DNA from: Chromatiaceae bacterium | GTDB lineage: Bacteria; Pseudomonadota; Gammaproteobacteria; Chromatiales; Chromatiaceae | Assembly: GCA_024235175.1 (NCBI GenBank) | Contig: JACKMX010000002.1 | Location: 1 to 64,000 of the forward strand | Direction of reading: 5' to 3' | Length of the DNA: 64,000 nucleotides | Part shown: positions 35,110 to 44,445 of the stretch, piece by piece | Position numbering within the stretch: the stretch's first letter is position 1 | How the letters are laid out: the number at the start of each line of letters is the position of its first letter | The notes under the pieces: model-generated | The model's database searches: none | What the model was told of the DNA's origin: nothing | What the model saw: only the letters and a program-made list of their open reading frames with translations | Made by a program: the position numbers and the translations under genes

Positions 35110-35512
35110 TCGAATTACCTAACTCTTTTAACGAAGATTAATTGTTTACAAATGTGCAGATCATTTCTTGAAAATCACGGGAGGACAATTGCGTTCAACT
35201 CATCGTAACCGTTACAAAAATGAGTGCAACTGCTTAACCATATACTATCCATATGCTTGATTCCAAGCCTTTTTTTAACGCTGCGGAAGGAAGTGTGACG
35301 ACGATGGCAGCGACTGCTGAAGGATGAGACGCTGCAGGTGAATGCTAGCCCGCATCCATCACCAGGCGAACCGAAGATATGTTAATAATATATATAAAAC
35401 AGCAAATTACGTTCATTTTACTCGTGCTGGTGAATTTACACTCTGTTCTATCCGGTTTTTGGAACGATTTGGCTGCGCATCTTGAGCGATCTTCCTTAAA
35501 CCATAGCTATGG
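35110..35512. other. 403-base gap holding the csp leader and a small palindrome
   Basis: No credible gene. The part near 35110-35230 is AT-rich and likely contains the csp promoter and leader. AAACCATAGC at 35498-35507 and its complement at 35512-35521 form a 10 bp stem across the stop codon of the histidine kinase gene and may end that transcript; there is no T-run. Confidence 0.5.
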
Positions 35513-37045
35513 CTATGGTTTGGCGGACGATGAACCTGCTAGCCCTTCCGGCTCTGGAGGGAATTTTGACGCAGGCTTTTCTGTCGGTAACGTGAACGTT
35601 ATTGTTGCCCCTTTTCCAGGTTCGCTGTGGGCAAAGATCCTCCCTCCCTGCATTTCTGTGATACGCCGTGCAATGGCCAGTCCCAATCCTGCATGCTGCC
35701 TATCCCTTCCACCGTTCTCCGCCTGGAAAAAAGGTTCGAATATATGTTTCAGGTCCTGCACATCAATTCCTTTTCCGCTATCGCTTACCGATACCGATAT
35801 GAAATCGCCGTCAGACTTTGCCAGAACACTGATGACTCCTCCTCCGGGAGTATGCGCGAATGCATTCTCAATGAGGTTTTCCAGCACACGCTCGGTCAAA
35901 CCTATATCCGCCCGGACAAAAGGAAGCGGCCCCGGCGGCGGCATCTGTACCTGTATGTTTTGATCTCCGGCTCTCAGTTGATACTTCTGTACCACATCCT
36001 GGATCAGTTCCGCCGGAGGAAAGGGTTCGCTCACCGGTTCGGTTTCACGCGCATCCAGACTCGCCAGTTCGAACAGCTCGTTCAGCTGTTGTGACAACCG
36101 CTTACTCTGACGCAGAGCAATGGCGAGATACTCATCCCGATCCTCCCTGCTGAGGCTCTCCCCCTTGATGATCAATGACTCCAGAAAACCCTGCAGCGAG
36201 GTGAGCGGAGTGCGCAGATCGTGGGAGACCTGGGCCACCAGTTGTCTGCGCAGGTTATCCTGGGTCTTCAACTGACCCAGCTGATCCTGAATCCGAACAG
36301 CCATCTGCTCAAAGTTGATGCCGATGCGATCGACTTCATCTCCCAGTAGTCTGCTGGATCCGGTATAAACGGGCAGCGCGCTGAAGTCGCTCTGATGAAA
36401 GCTGTCCATCAGCGCCGAAAGGCGATGCAGACGGCGGGTCAGCAGGCGAAAAATCACCAGCCCCGCAATCAAACCGAAGCCGAGACTGGCGGCCACAGAC
36501 CAACCGCTCAGGCGCAGAAAGAAGCTCTCTCTGGCCAGTTTGTCCGCTGCTTCAAACTGCTCGCCGCGCAGCACCACATAAAGATAACCCTCGGGATGTT
36601 CGGTTGACGGCACCTGGGTTACCGAGAAAGCTTTCTGCCGGTCATGGCTGCGTGGATCGTCGCCCAGCAACGGCAGTTTCCCTGCCTGCCTGATGAACTC
36701 GTTTATCGGTTCCAGTGAGACCCGGTTTCGCTTGACCTTGCCGGGGTCTGCCGAATAGGCCAGAATTTTTCCGGTCAGATCCAGCAGATAAATTTCAATA
36801 CTTGGATTGATCACCATGTATTGAGCAAAGGTCTCTTTGAGCGCCATCTGATCGATACGCCCCTCAGCTACGAGATTCCGGTCTGCAACCAGATTTTTTG
36901 CCAGGTCACGATTCAGCTTCTGATTCAATTCATCCATGTAGTGAACCGTCGCTGAGGTACTGATCAACGCATACAACAATCCCACTGCGGCAAACAGAAG
37001 AATCAATACCAGCGCCATTCTCGCGTAGAGCGTTTTCAAGGTCAC
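35513..37045 (-). CDS. Sensor histidine kinase (two-component)
   Basis: 510 aa. TM1 at ~10-30, periplasmic sensor at ~32-178, TM2 at ~180-202, HAMP at ~203-255, then H-box VSHDLRTPLTSLQGFLESLI, N-box LENLIENAFAHTP, and the ATP-binding VSDSGKGID, FEPFFQAENG and AGLGLAIARRI. The C-terminal ~20 residues are Pro/Ser-rich. Its ATG overlaps the response-regulator stop by four bases. Signal unknown; may act on the neighbouring MXKDX-repeat gene, metal stress being one guess. Confidence 0.9.
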   Translation of the reverse strand: MTLKTLYARMALVLILLFAAVGLLYALISTSATVHYMDELNQKLNRDLAKNLVADRNLVAEGRIDQMALKETFAQYMVINPSIEIYLLDLTGKILAYSADPGKVKRNRVSLEPINEFIRQAGKLPLLGDDPRSHDRQKAFSVTQVPSTEHPEGYLYVVLRGEQFEAADKLARESFFLRLSGWSVAASLGFGLIAGLVIFRLLTRRLHRLSALMDSFHQSDFSALPVYTGSSRLLGDEVDRIGINFEQMAVRIQDQLGQLKTQDNLRRQLVAQVSHDLRTPLTSLQGFLESLIIKGESLSREDRDEYLAIALRQSKRLSQQLNELFELASLDARETEPVSEPFPPAELIQDVVQKYQLRAGDQNIQVQMPPPGPLPFVRADIGLTERVLENLIENAFAHTPGGGVISVLAKSDGDFISVSVSDSGKGIDVQDLKHIFEPFFQAENGGRDRQHAGLGLAIARRITEMQGGRIFAHSEPGKGATITFTLPTEKPASKFPPEPEGLAGSSSAKP

Positions 37046-37746
37046 ATCTCGGCGAACTTGTAGCCGACACCCCAGACCGTGAGGATATATTTCGGATCGG
37101 CGGCGTTCTTCTCTATTTTCGCGCGCAGCCGGTTTATATGGGTATTGACCGTGTGTTCATACCCTTCATGATTATAACCCCACACCTGATCCAGCAGCTG
37201 CGTCCTGCTGTAGACACGACCTGGATTTCTCGCGAAACAGGCGAGCAGCTCGAACTCCCTGGCGGTCAGATCCACCTCCCTCCCTGCAACCGAAACCCTG
37301 TGTTTCGACTGGTCGATGGTGAGATCCCCATAGCGGATAAGACCATCACTGTTTTGTTGTACATGCGGAACCGAAAGCGCATCGACCCTTCTGAAGAGTG
37401 CTTTTACCCTTGCCATCAATTCAGGAATGCTGAACGGCTTGGTGAGATAGTCATCGGCGCCCATCTCCAAACCGAGCACACGATCCAGCTCCGAAGATTT
37501 TGCCGTCAGCATCAGAATCGGAATATAGCTCTCCCTGGATCGCAGATCGCGGCAAACGGAAATCCCATCCCTGCCGGGGAGCATCAGGTCAAGTATCACC
37601 AAATCGTAATCTCCGGCCTTGAACCTGCTGATTCCCTCATTGCCATCTGTCGCAATATCCGCCTCGCAGTCGATGTCCCGAAGATGCATCTGCACCAGAC
37701 GCGCAATGTCGGGATCGTCCTCGATAATCAGAATACTGTGGCTCAT
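37042..37746 (-). CDS. OmpR/PhoB-family response regulator
   Basis: 234 aa from the ATG at 37746; an upstream GTG at 37770 is less likely. Receiver: IIEDDPD, LVILDLMLPGRDG with the phospho-Asp, LTAKSS and YLTKPFS. Winged-helix output: TAREFELLACFARNPG, RTQLLDQVWGYNHEGYEHTVNTHINRLRAKIE. Coupled to the kinase gene by ATGA overlap. Confidence 0.93.
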   Translation of the reverse strand: MSHSILIIEDDPDIARLVQMHLRDIDCEADIATDGNEGISRFKAGDYDLVILDLMLPGRDGISVCRDLRSRESYIPILMLTAKSSELDRVLGLEMGADDYLTKPFSIPELMARVKALFRRVDALSVPHVQQNSDGLIRYGDLTIDQSKHRVSVAGREVDLTAREFELLACFARNPGRVYSRTQLLDQVWGYNHEGYEHTVNTHINRLRAKIEKNAADPKYILTVWGVGYKFAEM

Positions 37747-37909
37747 ATGGTGCCCCGTTGATGGCGGCACCCCGGCCCGGCGCCGTCAATAAGGAGAGCA
37801 TGGAGATCCGGACAATGCAAGCCGATTCCCTGCGCCGGGCTGTCACATCTGCTTTCCATCCGGGGTGCCTTCAACACCAACAGCAGTCTGGAAGCTACTG
37901 CGTCACGCT

Positions 37910-38350
37910 CTACTTCATCATCCCCTTCTCATCTTTCATCATTGCCTTGCCTTCCTCCATCATCCCCTTCTCATCCTTCATCATTGTTTTACCTTCCCCC
38001 ATCATCCCTTTCTCATCCTTCATCATTGTCTTGCCTTCCCCCATCATCCCTTTTTCATCCTTCATCATCGTTTTACCTTCCTCCATCATGCCCTTCTCAT
38101 CCTTCATCATCGTTTTGCCTTCCTCCATCATCCCCTTATCGTCTTTCATCATTCCTTTTTCACCCTGCATATCCATTTTTTCCATCATGCCCTCCCCTGC
38201 CTTCATGGCGGAATCCTTCATCATCGAATCGGCACCGGCGGCAGCGGTAAAGACCAGCGATACGGAGAGGAGAAGGGATGGAACGATCCTGCCGGAATGG
38301 CGAAATTCAGAACATACGACAGCAGAAGCGGATTTGGTTTTGTTAGTCAT
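37910..38350 (-). CDS. Secreted pentapeptide MXKDX-type Met-rich repeat protein
   Basis: 146 aa from the ATG at 38350, which has GGAG seven bases upstream. Signal peptide at ~1-40 (LLLSVSLVFTAAAGADS), then nothing but Met/Lys/Asp/Glu/Gly repeats. The 14-residue unit MMKDEKGMMEEGKT occurs about five times. It matches the pentapeptide MXKDX family of small exported proteins of unknown function. The many MM pairs could bind Cu(I) (inference). The gene is 163 bases upstream of, and in the same direction as, the response-regulator gene. Confidence 0.8.
   Translation of the reverse strand: MTNKTKSASAVVCSEFRHSGRIVPSLLLSVSLVFTAAAGADSMMKDSAMKAGEGMMEKMDMQGEKGMMKDDKGMMEEGKTMMKDEKGMMEEGKTMMKDEKGMMGEGKTMMKDEKGMMGEGKTMMKDEKGMMEEGKAMMKDEKGMMK
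37913..38150. repeat. 42 bp tandem repeats within the MXKDX gene
   Basis: About five and a half copies of a 42 bp unit (forward text TTCATCATYGTTTTRCCTTC followed by CYCCATCATSCCYTTCTCATCC), 14 codons each, with few differences between copies. Copy number is likely to vary between strains by slippage. Confidence 0.85.
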
Positions 38351-38540
38351 GGTAATCTCCAAAGTTGTAATTCGTCGAAGCGACATGCTTCGATGCCTAT
38401 CTGACAACGAATAGATCTCCGGAAAATCACGAATTCCTAACAATTCTGTAAAGTCCCGGGCAGGAAGGCCGGGTTAACCGCTTTGCCTGCACCGCAAAAT
38501 AAATGGCAGAGTGGTATCATGAATCCAGCTCATCCAATCA

Positions 38541-38832
38541 AAGGGGTCAAACTCGAATGGCACTTAATTTAAGCCGATACGGGTTGTTTCTGAAGGAAAC
38601 GTCAGTGGCAGGCGACCCACAGGGATGTGGGAAGGTAGAGCAATGCAGGAGCAATTGCCGAGATGCCACTGTCGAACCTACGCCGCACATGGACGTGCAA
38701 GTGCCGCGTAAGGCAGGAGCCGTTAGCGGCCATGGACGTATTTACGGCGTTTTCCGAAAGAAATGACCTGTGTCGGTAGGTCGATTGGTCGACGATTACC
38801 GTTAAGTAAGTGCCATTCGAGTTTGACCTCCT
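38541..38832. repeat. Structured MITE-like element with 22 bp inverted ends
   Basis: GGTCAAACTCGAATGGCACTTA at 38545-38566 and its exact complement at 38807-38828, extended by a near match on the outside. The inside is packed with hairpin text (CCCACAGGGATGTGGG, GCACATGGACGTGC, GCCGTTAGCGGCCATGGACG) of a type repeated in many gammaproteobacterial genomes. No transposase. An 87-codon frame inside is not a credible gene. Confidence 0.78.
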
Positions 38833-38873
38833 TGATAGACTCCTTTGATTAACTGACTCAAGAGACTCAGTTT

Positions 38874-39419
38874 ATGGCCCTGAAATCGACCATATTTAAA
38901 GCGGAACTCCAGGTTTCCGACATGGAGCGACACTACTACAGGGAGCACTCGCTCATCATCGCGCGCCATCCTTCAGAGTCAGCGCAGCGAATGATGGTGA
39001 GAATCCTCGCTTTTGCACTGAACGCCAACGATCAGCTGGCATTCACCAGAGGGTTGAGCAGCACCGATGAGCCCGATCTGTGGCAGCTGAACCTCAGTGA
39101 CGAGATCGAGCTGTGGATTGAGTTGGGACAGCCGGACATCAAGCGAATCGGAAAGGCCTGCGGCAGAGCAAAAAAAGTGCTCATCTACTCTTATGCAAAT
39201 CAGAACAATCTTGTCTGGTGGGAGCAGAATCGCGAAAAACTGACCAGATTCGACAACCTCGGCGTAATCGATCTGCCCTCTGATTCAACCCGGGAGCTTG
39301 CGCTTTTGACCGATAGGAACATGCGGCTGCACTGCACCATTCAGGATGGTGAAGTCTGGTTGAGCAACGGCTTTGACACCGTTCATGTGATGCCTAAGGT
39401 ACGGATGCGCTCGGACTGA
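38874..39419 (+). CDS. yaeQ: YaeQ family protein
   Basis: 181 aa, the family's usual length. MALKSTIFKAELQVSDMERHYY, ARHPSESAQRMMVRILAFALNA, LWIELGQPDIKRIGKACGRA and VWWEQNREKL are typical. YaeQ has a PD-(D/E)xK nuclease-like fold with no proven activity; the E. coli gene was first linked to suppression of rfaH phenotypes. It starts ~40 bases after the MITE-like element. Confidence 0.92.
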   Translation: MALKSTIFKAELQVSDMERHYYREHSLIIARHPSESAQRMMVRILAFALNANDQLAFTRGLSSTDEPDLWQLNLSDEIELWIELGQPDIKRIGKACGRAKKVLIYSYANQNNLVWWEQNREKLTRFDNLGVIDLPSDSTRELALLTDRNMRLHCTIQDGEVWLSNGFDTVHVMPKVRMRSD

Positions 39420-39488
39420 GTGCAGCCTGGTTAGCCCGCCCTCACTACAAGCTCCAGGAACCTGAAGAGTCAACGGGGGATCGATACA

Positions 39489-40295
39489 TCAATCGGAGCC
39501 TTTCCATACCGGCGGACGTTTCTGCATGAACGCATCTATCCCCTCTGCCACATCTTCGTGCAGCATGTTGCAGGTCATTACGCCACTGGCATACCGATAT
39601 GCGTCATCCACCCCCATCTCCAGCTGCCGATAGAACATCTGCTTGCCGGTGCGCACGGCCATAGCGGACTTGGCGCAGATAGCACTGGTCAGACGGCCCA
39701 CCTCTTCGTCCAGCTGATGCAATGGAACCGCCCGGTTGATCAGTCCTTCCAGAGCGGCCTGTTCGGCACTGATAAACTCTCCGGTCAGCAGCATCTCCAG
39801 CGCTCGCTTTCTGCCGACATTGCGCGCCAGTGCAACGCTCGGTGTACTGCAGAAGAGCCCGACGTTGATGCCGGATACGGCAAACCTAGCACTATCCACC
39901 GCAACGGCCATATCACAGGAGGCAACCAGCTGACAGCCTGCGGCGGTTGCTATACCCTGCACCCGCGCGATAACCGGTTGCGGCTGATACATGATGCTCG
40001 TCATAAGTGCGCCCATCTTGGAAAACAGCGCTGTGTAGTAGGCTTCACTGTTATTGACGCGCATCTGCTTAAGATCATGGCCCGCGCAAAACGCTTTGCC
40101 ATTGGCGGCGATCACGACGGCCCGGGCGTTTTCGTCCCTGGCTATTCCAGTCAATTCGAATTGCAGCGCATCCAGCAGCTCGTCCGATAGCGAATTGAAC
40201 TGATTGGGGCGATTGAGCGTGAGTGTCACCACACCCCCGCTGTCGCTGCGCAGCAATACAGGCATCTCCTCCACGGAACTATTCTCATCGCTCAT
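39489..40295 (-). CDS. Enoyl-CoA hydratase/isomerase family protein
   Basis: 268 aa crotonase fold. VTLTLNRPNQFNSLSDELLDAL, oxyanion-hole GKAFCAGHDLKQM, and IARVQGIATAAGCQLVASCDMAVAV with the second oxyanion-hole Gly. The usual catalytic Glu pair of short-chain hydratases is not evident (INVGLFCSTPSVAL), so the reaction is uncertain; it resembles ECHDC3-type proteins. Last gene of a metZ-methyltransferase-hypF-ech run, 14 bases after hypF. Confidence 0.85.
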   Translation of the reverse strand: MSDENSSVEEMPVLLRSDSGGVVTLTLNRPNQFNSLSDELLDALQFELTGIARDENARAVVIAANGKAFCAGHDLKQMRVNNSEAYYTALFSKMGALMTSIMYQPQPVIARVQGIATAAGCQLVASCDMAVAVDSARFAVSGINVGLFCSTPSVALARNVGRKRALEMLLTGEFISAEQAALEGLINRAVPLHQLDEEVGRLTSAICAKSAMAVRTGKQMFYRQLEMGVDDAYRYASGVMTCNMLHEDVAEGIDAFMQKRPPVWKGSD

Positions 40296-40309
40296 AATTG
40301 TCTCTCCGA

Positions 40310-42658
40310 TTATCCCGTCGTTTTCGCGGCGGCGATCACCGCCTGGCCCAGGGAGAGCCCGCCGTCGTTGGCGGGAACAGCACCCGGACTCAGTACGCGC
40401 ACCCCGCTTGCGTCAAGTCTGGCGGTGACTCCCTCCAGCAGCAATCGATTTTGAAACACCCCACCGCTCAATACAACGGTGGACAATCCATGTTTTCGGC
40501 CCAGATCGGTGGCTGTCTGCGCAATCATTGCACATATGGTCTGATGAAAACGCGCTGCTGCAATCGCACCGTCGGTTCCTTCGGCCAGATCCTCCAGCAG
40601 TGCCTGCCACAATGAGTTGAACTGAATAACCCCGATATCCTTTTCCGTCTGCTGTGGATCCAACGGATAGGCATTGCCGGACTGCTCATGAAAAACCGGT
40701 GCTGCAAGGGACTCCATCTCCATCGCCGCCTGGCCCTCGAAATGCTGGGACCAGGTGCAGATTCCCAAGGTCGCGGCCACCGCATCGAACAGGCGTCCGC
40801 AGGAGGAAGCAGGAGGGCTGTTCAGGCCACGTCCGATCATCAGCGCCAGATTCTTCAGCGGCTTCTGATCGATCTCTCTTAGGATCCGCAGGTGCGAAAA
40901 CGCTTTGCTAATCGACTCCCAGCCGAATGCTTGCTGCAAATGGGCGTAGGTATTGCGCCAGGGCTCACGCATCGCCTGGATGCCTCCCGGCATCGCAACA
41001 GGGATAAAGTGCGCCAGCCGCCTGCTCTCCCGGTAATCCGCCAGCAGAAATTCACCGCCCCACAGGCCGCCGTCACTGCCGTAGCCCAATCCATCCATCG
41101 CCACGCCCAGCACCGGAGTAGTGTGCAATGGCACGCCATGTTCAGCCATGCAGGCAGCAATATGGGCGTGGTGATGCTGTACCTCCAGCAGCTCAATCTT
41201 TTCTGCATGCGCAGTTTCACGTCCCAGTTGGGTGGAGAGATAATCCGGATGGCAATCGACCGCGATAAGCGCAGGCCGGAAGTCGAAAAGCTTGCGATAC
41301 AGCCCAAGATTGTGGCGGAAATCCGCGAAAGTGGCGGCATTCTCCAGATCGCCCATGTGCTGTGACAGAACCGCCCTGCCCCCCTGCAGCAGGCAAAAGC
41401 TATTTTTCAACTCACCGCCCATCGCAAGTATCCCGCCGCTGGTTTCGAAACCCTCAGGCAACACAATGGGCGCGGGTGCATAACCGCGGGCCCGGCGCAG
41501 TATACGCGGTTCTCCGGCCGCCATGCGCAGGACAGAATCATCCAGCCGGTTGACGATATCCCGGTCATGCAGCAGAAAATAGTCGGCAATCTGCGCCAGA
41601 CGGTGGCGCGCATCCTCATTGTCGATGCATTGGGGTTCGTCGCTGCGGTTCCCGGATGTCAGCACGATGGGACAATCCAATCCCTGCATCAGCAGCCGAT
41701 GCAGCGGCGTGTAAGGCAGCATGAATCCCAGCGTGGACTGTCCCGGCGCCACCCCGGCGGCTACCGCCTCTCCCCTGGCATCCAGAATAACGATGGGAGC
41801 TTGAGCAGAGCGAAGCGCCGCCCGTTCAACTTCATTCACGCCGGCATATCGCTCAATCATGGCAGTATCGCCGGCCATCAGTGCAAAGGCTTTATGGTAT
41901 CTCTGCTTGCGCTGCCGCAATCGCTGTACTGCCTGCTGATTGCAGGCATCACAAGCCAGATGGATGCCGCCTATTCCCTTGACCGCGACGATTTTACCCT
42001 CCGCTATCACTCTTTGAGCGGCGGTTATGGGATCCTGATCCCCACCCGTCTCGACCATCTCTCCGGCGGAACTCTCCAGCCAAACCCTGGGACCGCATAC
42101 CGGGCAGGCGTTGGGTTGCGCATGAAAACGCCTGTCGGCCGGGTCCTGGTACTCGGCAAGGCACTGCGGACACATGGGAAAGGCCGACATGCTGGTATTG
42201 GCCCGGTCGTAGGGAACGGTGCGGATTATGGAGAGCCTGGGACCGCAATGCGTACAGTTGGTAAAGGGATAACGAAAACGGCGGTCTGCCGGGTCATCCA
42301 CCTCCTGCCGACAGGCATCGCATACGGCGGCATCGGCAGCCACGTTGGTCTGCGTCTCGCCGGTCACACTGGAATATATCTCGAAAGCATCGGGTATCCG
42401 CCCGATAACCATCGGACTGCGTTCGATGCGCTCTATCCGGGCCAGCGGCGGGCATTCGCGTTGCAGCGAACCGATAAAAGCCTCCAGTTGCCGCGCACCC
42501 CCCCAGACCCGGATACCCACGCCAAGCGCATCGTTCCAGACCGACCCCGTAAGCTTATGCACACGGGCAAGCCGCCAGACCGTCGGGCGGAAACCGACGC
42601 CCTGCACCGTGCCGTAGACACGGATGGTCTCCGCGACGATGTATTCAGAAGTTGTCAT
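40310..42658 (-). CDS. hypF: Hydrogenase maturation carbamoyltransferase HypF
   Basis: 782 aa, full length. Acylphosphatase domain at ~12-95 (VYGTVQGVGFRP); two zinc-finger-like segments at ~110-185 (CDACRQEVDDPADRRFRYPFTNCTHCGP, CPQCLAEYQDPADRRFHAQPNACPVCGP); YrdC-like domain at ~205-390; Kae1-like domain with HHHAHIAACMAEH. It makes S-carbamoyl for the CN ligands of [NiFe] hydrogenase with HypE. No other hyp or hydrogenase gene lies in the window. Start overlaps the methyltransferase stop by 14 bases. Confidence 0.95.
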   Translation of the reverse strand: MTTSEYIVAETIRVYGTVQGVGFRPTVWRLARVHKLTGSVWNDALGVGIRVWGGARQLEAFIGSLQRECPPLARIERIERSPMVIGRIPDAFEIYSSVTGETQTNVAADAAVCDACRQEVDDPADRRFRYPFTNCTHCGPRLSIIRTVPYDRANTSMSAFPMCPQCLAEYQDPADRRFHAQPNACPVCGPRVWLESSAGEMVETGGDQDPITAAQRVIAEGKIVAVKGIGGIHLACDACNQQAVQRLRQRKQRYHKAFALMAGDTAMIERYAGVNEVERAALRSAQAPIVILDARGEAVAAGVAPGQSTLGFMLPYTPLHRLLMQGLDCPIVLTSGNRSDEPQCIDNEDARHRLAQIADYFLLHDRDIVNRLDDSVLRMAAGEPRILRRARGYAPAPIVLPEGFETSGGILAMGGELKNSFCLLQGGRAVLSQHMGDLENAATFADFRHNLGLYRKLFDFRPALIAVDCHPDYLSTQLGRETAHAEKIELLEVQHHHAHIAACMAEHGVPLHTTPVLGVAMDGLGYGSDGGLWGGEFLLADYRESRRLAHFIPVAMPGGIQAMREPWRNTYAHLQQAFGWESISKAFSHLRILREIDQKPLKNLALMIGRGLNSPPASSCGRLFDAVAATLGICTWSQHFEGQAAMEMESLAAPVFHEQSGNAYPLDPQQTEKDIGVIQFNSLWQALLEDLAEGTDGAIAAARFHQTICAMIAQTATDLGRKHGLSTVVLSGGVFQNRLLLEGVTARLDASGVRVLSPGAVPANDGGLSLGQAVIAAAKTTG

Positions 42659-43262
42659 TTATACCCGGCTTCTGCGCCACCAGCATGGCGATATCCCGGG
42701 TACCGAACCGGCAGTCTCCCAGACGCCCCTCTTCACGGTAAACTCTTACCTTGAGGGGTTGAAACAGCTTCAGCAGCTCATTCTCCTGCAGCCGGAAAGC
42801 CGGGTTGGAGGGACCGCAATCAGACACCGCATTAACGCTGAAGGTTTGATAGAAGAGCAGACCGCCGGGGCGCAGTGCCTGGATGATGGCCGGTGCCAAG
42901 GCACGCTCCAGGAAGTAGCTGACCAGAATGAGATCGTAACTTTCAGGCGCAGGGGGCCGGGCAATGACATCGCGCACCTCTGCAGCAATGGCAAGCCGTT
43001 GCTCACGGGCTGCGCTATTCAACCGCTCAATGGCGACAGGCGAGAGATCCCAGGCGGTAATCCGCAGCCCCGCCCGGGCCAGCCGGATAGCGCTGGCTCC
43101 ACGGCCGCATGCCAGGTCCAGCGCATCACCCGCAGGCGGCAGCAGGTGAATATTCTCCGCCAGCACCGCAGCCACATCGCCAATGCCCTCCGCCGATGCG
43201 TGGCGCTGATCCCATTTTTGCTTCAGCGCCTCGTTCGGATCGGTCACCGCATCAGATGGCAT
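42645..43262 (-). CDS. SAM-dependent methyltransferase (TehB-like)
   Basis: 205 aa from the ATG at 43262, overlapping the metZ stop by 11 bases; a longer frame extends to 43319. Class I Rossmann fold: LDLACGRGASAIRLARAG (motif I), ITAWDLSPVAIERL, YDLILVSYFLERALAPAII, LRPGGLLFYQTF. Similar in outline to TehB and other small methyltransferases; substrate unknown. Between metZ and hypF in an apparent operon. Confidence 0.82.
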   Translation of the reverse strand: MPSDAVTDPNEALKQKWDQRHASAEGIGDVAAVLAENIHLLPPAGDALDLACGRGASAIRLARAGLRITAWDLSPVAIERLNSAAREQRLAIAAEVRDVIARPPAPESYDLILVSYFLERALAPAIIQALRPGGLLFYQTFSVNAVSDCGPSNPAFRLQENELLKLFQPLKVRVYREEGRLGDCRFGTRDIAMLVAQKPGINDNF

Positions 43263-44445
43263 CGAACGCCTGTGCCAAATCGGCACGGATATCGGTGAAA
43301 TCCTCCAGTCCGACCGCAATGCGTATCAAACCATCGCTGATACCCGCCGCTGCCTTCTCCTCATGTGTCAGCCGGCCGTGTGTGGTGCTGGACGGATGGG
43401 TGACCGTTGTTTTGGTATCGCCCAGATTCGCGGTAATCGAGAGCAGCTCCAGCGAATCGATCAGCTTCCAGGCCGCCTTTTGCCCCCCTTTCACCTCGAA
43501 CGAGCAAATCCCACCGGCCGCTTTCTGCTGGCGGGCGGCGAGACGGTACTGGGGATGGCTCATAAGCCCCGGGTAGTGGACCCGCTCCACCGCCGGCAGG
43601 ATCTCCAGCCAGCGCGCCAGAGCCAGCGCATTATCCGAATGGGCCTGCATGCGCAGCTGCAGTGTCTCCAGACCTTTGAGGAATACCCAGGCATTGAACG
43701 GGCTCATGGTGGCGCCGCCGGTACGCAGCACCCCATAGATCTCCTCGCCGACCGTGTCAGCGGGGCCAACCACTGCGCCTCCCAGGCAGCGGCCCTGCCC
43801 GTCGAGGTACTTGGTGGCGGAGTGGATGACGATATCCGCCCCCAGGGCGAGTGGCAGCTGCAGTGCAGGCGTGCAGAAACAGTTGTCCACCACCAGCAGA
43901 CAGCCGTTTTCATGCGCCAGGTCGGACAACGCCCGGATATCGGCCACTTCGGTGAGCGGATTGGAGGGTGTCTCCAGAAACAGCAGTCGGGTCTCCGGCC
44001 GTATTGCTCTTTTCCATGCCTCCGGTTCCCCGGACGGCGCGTAGCTGGTCGCTATGCCAAAGCGTGACAGATACTTGTTGAACAGTATGGTGGTGCTGCC
44101 GAAGATGCTGCGTGATGAGAGGATATGATCCCCGGCCTTGAGCAACCCGATGCAGGTGGCGAGAATAGCCGACATGCCCGACGCGGTCGCCACGCACGCC
44201 TCTCCCCCTTCCATTGCCGCCAGACGTTGCTCGAAGCACTCCACGGTCGGGTTGGTAAAGCGTGAGTAGATATTGCCTGGAGAGTCTCCGGCAAATCGGG
44301 CAGCGGCCTCGGCGGCACTGCCGAATATGTAACTGGATGTCGCGAATATCGGCTCGGAATGTTCACCTTCCGCGGTGCGTCTGTGTCCTGTTCTGATCGC
44401 CTGGGTTGCCAGTCCCCACTCGTTGTTCTGCTCTTCCTTTTTCAT
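43252..44445 (-). CDS. metZ: O-succinylhomoserine sulfhydrylase
   Basis: 397 aa from the ATG at 44445, with AGGTGG seven bases upstream. PLP-dependent Cys/Met metabolism enzyme: IYSRFTNPTVECFEQRLAAMEGGEACVATASGM, LLFLETPSNPL, VVDNCFCTPALQLPL, and the Schiff-base Lys in HSATKYLDGQGRCLGG. It makes homocysteine from O-succinylhomoserine and sulfide. The order purF-metZ is conserved in pseudomonads and relatives. Confidence 0.93.
   Translation of the reverse strand: MKKEEQNNEWGLATQAIRTGHRRTAEGEHSEPIFATSSYIFGSAAEAAARFAGDSPGNIYSRFTNPTVECFEQRLAAMEGGEACVATASGMSAILATCIGLLKAGDHILSSRSIFGSTTILFNKYLSRFGIATSYAPSGEPEAWKRAIRPETRLLFLETPSNPLTEVADIRALSDLAHENGCLLVVDNCFCTPALQLPLALGADIVIHSATKYLDGQGRCLGGAVVGPADTVGEEIYGVLRTGGATMSPFNAWVFLKGLETLQLRMQAHSDNALALARWLEILPAVERVHYPGLMSHPQYRLAARQQKAAGGICSFEVKGGQKAAWKLIDSLELLSITANLGDTKTTVTHPSSTTHGRLTHEEKAAAGISDGLIRIAVGLEDFTDIRADLAQAFDAI

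Noticed and set aside
35379..35963. 194-codon plus-strand frame next to the cold-shock gene
   Set aside because: Mostly antisense to the histidine kinase catalytic domain; no SD and no family features.
38503..38766. 87-codon plus-strand frame
   Set aside because: Lies inside the structured MITE-like repeat; its sequence is explained by hairpins, not by coding.
41567..42754. 395-codon plus-strand open frame
   Set aside because: Shadow of hypF, which has full-length motifs on the minus strand.
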